A stretch of 39,401 bases of DNA, from the NCBI GenBank assembly GCA_029257465.1, contig JARIBG010000029.1, positions 1-39,401 of the forward strand, given 5' to 3'. Below the pieces are notes generated by a model. It searched no databases. It saw only the letters and a list, made by a program, of their open reading frames with translations, and was not told the origin of the DNA. Numbering within the stretch: position 1 is the first letter of the stretch; the number at the start of each line of letters is the position of its first letter. The position numbers and the translations under genes were made by a program. Of the stretch, positions 36,170 to 39,401 are shown piece by piece. The DNA comes from Arthrobacter sp. Lineage in GTDB: Bacteria > Actinomycetota > Actinomycetes > Actinomycetales > Micrococcaceae.

Positions 36170-36503
36170 GATCAGGCTTGTCGATCTGGACCCTGTACGC
36201 GGAAGCGAAGCCAACAAACGGCGTCCTGCGGTGGTTGTCAGCAACGATCGGGCGAACTCGATCGCAGAGCGGCTCGGCCGCGGCGTCGTCACCGTCGTAC
36301 CCGTGACCAGCAACATCGATCGGGTCTTCCTGTTCCAGGCGCTGCTACCCGCGGCCGAGACGGGCGTTCAGCAGGATTCGAAAGCGCAGGCAGAGCAGGT
36401 CCGCTCCGTCGTCGTCGAACGGCTCGGAGCGGCTATTGGTCATGCTCCTGCCGGCGTCATGCGTCACCTCGACGACGCCCTGCGCCTTCATCTGCAGCTG
36501 TAG
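36156..36503 (+). CDS. MazF-like endoribonuclease toxin (type II toxin-antitoxin system)
   Basis: A 115-residue PemK/MazF-fold protein expected to cut single-stranded mRNA at specific short sequences when free of antitoxin. Hallmarks are MRRGEIRLVDLDPVRGSEANKRRP (in two parts; catalytic Arg in the R-P-x-V-V region), PAVVVSNDRAN, VVTVVPVTSN, and KAQAEQVRSVVVERL, which carries the conserved Gln-Val-Arg. I chose ATG 36156; ATGs at 36138 and 36144 would extend the overlap with the antitoxin gene. The cleavage site cannot be predicted. The pair converges on the lipoprotein gene. Confidence 0.9.
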   Translation: MRRGEIRLVDLDPVRGSEANKRRPAVVVSNDRANSIAERLGRGVVTVVPVTSNIDRVFLFQALLPAAETGVQQDSKAQAEQVRSVVVERLGAAIGHAPAGVMRHLDDALRLHLQL

Positions 36504-36551
36504 CGATACGCCGCGCTGACACCGCGCATCCGCGGCGACCCACTGACACGG

Positions 36552-37994
36552 TCAGCGGTCCGCAAGAGCGAGAGTCACCACCTGGTCCGCGACGCCGAAG
36601 AACCACCGAGTATCGGGGGCTGCGCCCTGCGGGGAGGCCACCTGCATCACGAGGACGTACCGGGTGCCGTCAGATGTCTCGATGTGCCATGATCCTGCGA
36701 TCTCGCCGCTGGCGCTGCCGCCCTTGAAGGCGATCTGTTCGATCCCTTCCGACGTGCTCAGACCGGGATTCAGGCCGAGGATGTCCGTGACCGGGGCTCC
36801 GGCGTCGGTAGCGGCGATCTCCTGCAGATACAGGTGGGCGGCGCACAGATCCTGTGTCGTCGCGAACCAGTCCACGCCTGCGGTCCATGGCACGTTGGAG
36901 GCAAGTTCCTGGTCGATGCTGAGGTCCCATTCCGGCAGATTCTCGACGAGCCCACGCTGTGCCGTACTCACCTCCGGATCAGCAGTGACCGGGTCGTCCC
37001 CGGTGGCGGACTTCCAGTCCTCGAACAGGTCCGGGTCTGAATAGGACAGCTGGAACAGCTCTCTGGTGGTCAGGAAGGGCAGGTTGACCTCTGGCGTGCC
37101 ATGCCCCATCACCTCGACGGAGCGTTCGACAGCCTCCCGTCCTACGGTCTCGATGAGCAGGTCGGTGGCGGTGTTGTCACTGATCGCGATCATGCCCTCA
37201 GCAGCCTCACGAACGGTGACCTCAGTTCCTGCTGGCTCGTTCTGCAGCGTTCCGCTGGGGAGCGACCTGAGGTCGTCAGTCAGTGTCAGCTTCTGATCCC
37301 AGGCGAGATCGCCGTCGTCGATGGCCTGTACGACGGCCCCGAGGACGTAGAGCTTGAAGATCGATCCGATCGGCAGCAATTGGTCTGTGCCGTCTTCGAC
37401 CACAGGTTCGCAGGTGGACCCGTCATCGCTGACTTCCGCGAGGAGGAACGCCGAGCGTCCACTGGCCTTTGACAGCGCGGCTGGGGCATCCTCCACGGAG
37501 GAGAGCTCGGGAAGCGGCATCAACCCGCTGATAACAAGTCCTGCGATGCGCTCCTCCTCGTCGAGGGTCATCGAGAGCAGATACTCCTGGCCGGCGGCAC
37601 CCGTCAGTTCGCCCTGTGCGCCGGGACCGTTTTCCTGATAGGAGTCGAGCACGTACGGACCGGCCGCACGCAGCTGATCGAAGGTCGACGTCAGCTGGTC
37701 TGCGGGAACCTCGGCAAGGAACTCGGGAGCGAAGTGCTCGGTGGCTTCCTTTTCATCAGGACCCCCATCGGCAGCGAGCTGATCGAGCACCCATTGCACC
37801 TGCAGGCCGACCGGAGAATCAGGGATCTTCGGGGCGTCGGTGTTCTCGGACGAGCGCATGGCTCCGGAAGCGGTTTCCGCAGGTTCTGCCGACGGCGTCG
37901 TTGCCGATTCCCCTGGGTCCGCCTCGTTGCTGCAGGCGCTGATGAGAAGCGATGCAGCGATGATCAGTGCCAGGGAGTGCTTGTAGTGGCGCAT
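36552..37994 (-). CDS. Lipoprotein with a class A beta-lactamase-type serine hydrolase domain (LpqF-like)
   Basis: A 480-residue lipoprotein: signal peptide with lipobox LISAC (lipidated C21), an Ala/Glu/Ser-rich linker (about 22-60), an N-terminal domain of about 110 residues (DUF3887/Cpe-like in position) and a C-terminal serine beta-lactamase fold. Active-site motifs are SIFK (S211, K214), SDN (272-274) and KGG (424-426). The usual class A Glu166 loop is not clear, so antibiotic hydrolysis is doubtful; this type is better known as cell-wall-associated LpqF-like proteins. It faces outside the cytoplasmic membrane. A separate gene, convergent with the toxin gene. Confidence 0.85.
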   Translation of the reverse strand: MRHYKHSLALIIAASLLISACSNEADPGESATTPSAEPAETASGAMRSSENTDAPKIPDSPVGLQVQWVLDQLAADGGPDEKEATEHFAPEFLAEVPADQLTSTFDQLRAAGPYVLDSYQENGPGAQGELTGAAGQEYLLSMTLDEEERIAGLVISGLMPLPELSSVEDAPAALSKASGRSAFLLAEVSDDGSTCEPVVEDGTDQLLPIGSIFKLYVLGAVVQAIDDGDLAWDQKLTLTDDLRSLPSGTLQNEPAGTEVTVREAAEGMIAISDNTATDLLIETVGREAVERSVEVMGHGTPEVNLPFLTTRELFQLSYSDPDLFEDWKSATGDDPVTADPEVSTAQRGLVENLPEWDLSIDQELASNVPWTAGVDWFATTQDLCAAHLYLQEIAATDAGAPVTDILGLNPGLSTSEGIEQIAFKGGSASGEIAGSWHIETSDGTRYVLVMQVASPQGAAPDTRWFFGVADQVVTLALADR

Positions 37995-38390
37995 GGAGGG
38001 TCCTTCGTCGATCAGCTAGGAGATTCATCAGCTCCTGGCAATCTACGGCGTCATGACAGGTCGAGTCCGGTAGCTGCCTCGAGGTCCCGCTCGTGTCGGT
38101 ACCGCCGGGATGCTCTCGGCGTGCCTGGGCCGTGCTGGCCGCAGTCACCGACTCATAGCCGGGAGTCTTCGTGGAATGACGGTGCCGATCAGGCCATATG
38201 ACCGCGTGATCCCGGCCGGTCGTCGCCCCGTTTCGCCGACTCGAATGACCCGCGCAATCCAGTGCAGTATCGTCCCGACCCGGAAGCATCAACAGTGTGT
38301 GTCCCAGCAGTAACTCCCTGAGCCCCCTACGATGTTGCTACGACGCGGATGACACCAGGACGTAAGCGCGTCGCGATGAAGGGACGGTGG
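37995..38390. other. Intergenic region upstream of the lipoprotein and egtA
   Basis: About 395 bases between the divergent lipoprotein and egtA genes. Open frames here are short or shadow the lipoprotein gene, and none resembles a known protein. It should contain both promoters. I see no clear -10/-35 pair, repeat or RNA structure that I would defend. Confidence 0.4.
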
Positions 38391-39401
38391 ATGTTGGTAT
38401 CAGAGGTGGAGTGGGAGTCGTCGCCGGTGTCGGAGACCGACGCGGAAATGTATGTGGCATCAGTGTGCTTCAAAACCGGTCCTCCGGGGGCGGTGGGTGT
38501 CGAGATCGAGCGGATCGTGCATGATGCATCGGACGTCCGGCGCGCCGTGCCGGTTGTCGAGGTCCGGGCGGTTGCCGCGGAGCTGGGCGCCGATCTCCCC
38601 GGTGGAGGTACTATCACTTTCGAGCCGGGCGGGCAGTTCGAGGTGAGCTCGGCCTGCGGAGCCGACCTTCCCTCGGTCATCGACGCAGTGAGGGCTGACC
38701 TGCGAGTTACTGATGAGTGTTTCGACGACGCTGGGCTTTCCTTCAGCAGCCTGGCCCTGGATCCGGTTCGACCGTCGGTGCGGACTCTGGATCATCCCCG
38801 GTATGCAGCGATGGAAACCCATTTCGACCGTGCGGGGCAGGCAGGTAGGACGATGATGTGCTCCACGGCCTCGTTGCAGGTGTGCCTCGAAGCGGGTCTT
38901 CCCGGAAATGGTTCGGGCAGTGCGGTGCAGCGGTGGCAGCGCCTTCACCGGCTCGCGCCGGTGCTCGTCGCCCTTTTCGCCAATTCTCCTTTCCAGCATG
39001 GGATGCCCAACGGTTGGCAGAGCAACCGGCAGGCAGTGTGGCTGGAGATAGATCCGTCCCGCACATCACCGGTGCCGGACTCCGATGATCCACCGGCGGC
39101 CTGGGCCCGCTACGCCCTGGACGCCTCAGTGCTGTGCATCCCCGCTTCGCGCGGTTCCTGGGAAGCACCGCGCGGGCTGACCATGCGTGAGTGGGTGCGC
39201 GGGCACGGCCCCCGGCCGGCCACGTATGAGGACCTGGACTACCACCTCAGCACACTCTTCCCGTACATCCGCCCCCGGGGTTTCCTTGAGATCCGGGTTA
39301 TCGACGCCCAAGCAGGCTCCGACTGGGAAGCCGCTGCAGCGATCACGACTGCCCTGGTGGATGACGAACAGGCAGCTGACACCGCTGCCGACGCCTGCGC
39401 G
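38391..39401 (+). CDS. egtA: Glutamate-cysteine ligase, ergothioneine type (partial)
   Basis: Joins glutamate and cysteine to gamma-glutamylcysteine, the sulfur donor for ergothioneine in Actinobacteria. The open frame runs off the window after 337 residues, so the C-terminus is missing. Visible marks are CFKTGPPGAVGVEIERI (ATP/Glu region), TFEPGGQFEVS, MMCSTASLQVCLEAG, LFANSPFQHGMPNGWQSNRQ and the RPRGFLEIRVID segment near the end. AAGGGA six bases before ATG 38391 decides the start; in-frame ATGs at 38349 and 38376 are upstream alternatives. egtB, egtC and egtD would be expected beyond the window edge. Confidence 0.88.
   Translation, partial: MLVSEVEWESSPVSETDAEMYVASVCFKTGPPGAVGVEIERIVHDASDVRRAVPVVEVRAVAAELGADLPGGGTITFEPGGQFEVSSACGADLPSVIDAVRADLRVTDECFDDAGLSFSSLALDPVRPSVRTLDHPRYAAMETHFDRAGQAGRTMMCSTASLQVCLEAGLPGNGSGSAVQRWQRLHRLAPVLVALFANSPFQHGMPNGWQSNRQAVWLEIDPSRTSPVPDSDDPPAAWARYALDASVLCIPASRGSWEAPRGLTMREWVRGHGPRPATYEDLDYHLSTLFPYIRPRGFLEIRVIDAQAGSDWEAAAAITTALVDDEQAADTAADACA

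Noticed and set aside
37819..38292. 157-codon minus-strand open frame upstream of the lipoprotein
   Set aside because: It overlaps the lipoprotein signal region in another frame, is His/Arg/Thr-rich without structure, and has no ribosome binding site.

Overview
This window looks like chromosome from a high-GC actinobacterium, most likely a member of the Micrococcaceae close to Arthrobacter. The assignment rests on gene content and order: a DUF6421 gene beside an SDR and a threonine aldolase, an actinobacterial Vms1-like release factor, a zinc-free S4, the run DUF948 - alaS - ruvX - mltG - aroE - aroC - aroK - aroB - efp - nusB, an ergothioneine-type glutamate-cysteine ligase, frequent GTG starts and stop/start overlaps. 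No database search was possible, so family names are recognition calls.

Layout. 0.3-3.5 kb: minus-strand operon DUF6421 - SDR - threonine aldolase. 3.6-7.3 kb: stress and sulfur genes (Usp-like protein and MsrB; membrane-anchored alpha/beta hydrolase; SseA-type sulfurtransferase overlapping SufE). 7.5-10.95 kb: a small membrane protein followed by five consecutive damaged genes (SDR, GNAT, aminoglycoside-phosphotransferase-like, HAD, methyltransferase). Most of these have recognisable ends but have lost the middle or the N-terminus. This is the most unusual part of the window. 11.1-15 kb: catabolic genes (succinate-semialdehyde dehydrogenase, cytosine-deaminase-like amidohydrolase, CDA-fold deaminase, VOC protein). 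15.1-17.0 kb: ZapE-like ATPase, a small orphan antitoxin-like protein, and four minus-strand tRNA genes (Gly, Val, Cys, Gly).

17.2-35.8 kb is a conserved housekeeping block. It holds a lone PD-(D/E)XK nuclease-like gene; def - fmt - rsmB - rpe; convergent acVLRF1; rarA; rpsD with a long leader; two small membrane proteins; alaS - ruvX - mltG; the shikimate genes aroE - aroC - aroK - aroB; and efp - nusB. Together these cover initiator-Met formylation and deformylation, rRNA modification, rescue of stalled peptidyl-tRNA, tRNA charging, peptidoglycan chain termination and chorismate synthesis.

35.9-39.4 kb: a MazEF-like toxin-antitoxin pair with two upstream inverted repeats, a lipoprotein with a class A beta-lactamase-type domain, and the 5' part of egtA, which runs off the window. 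I see no CRISPR array, prophage, insertion sequence or obvious new multi-gene defence system. The best leads are the block of damaged genes, several unassigned operator-like repeats, and some poorly characterised families (DUF6421, the lone nuclease, the Usp-like protein).
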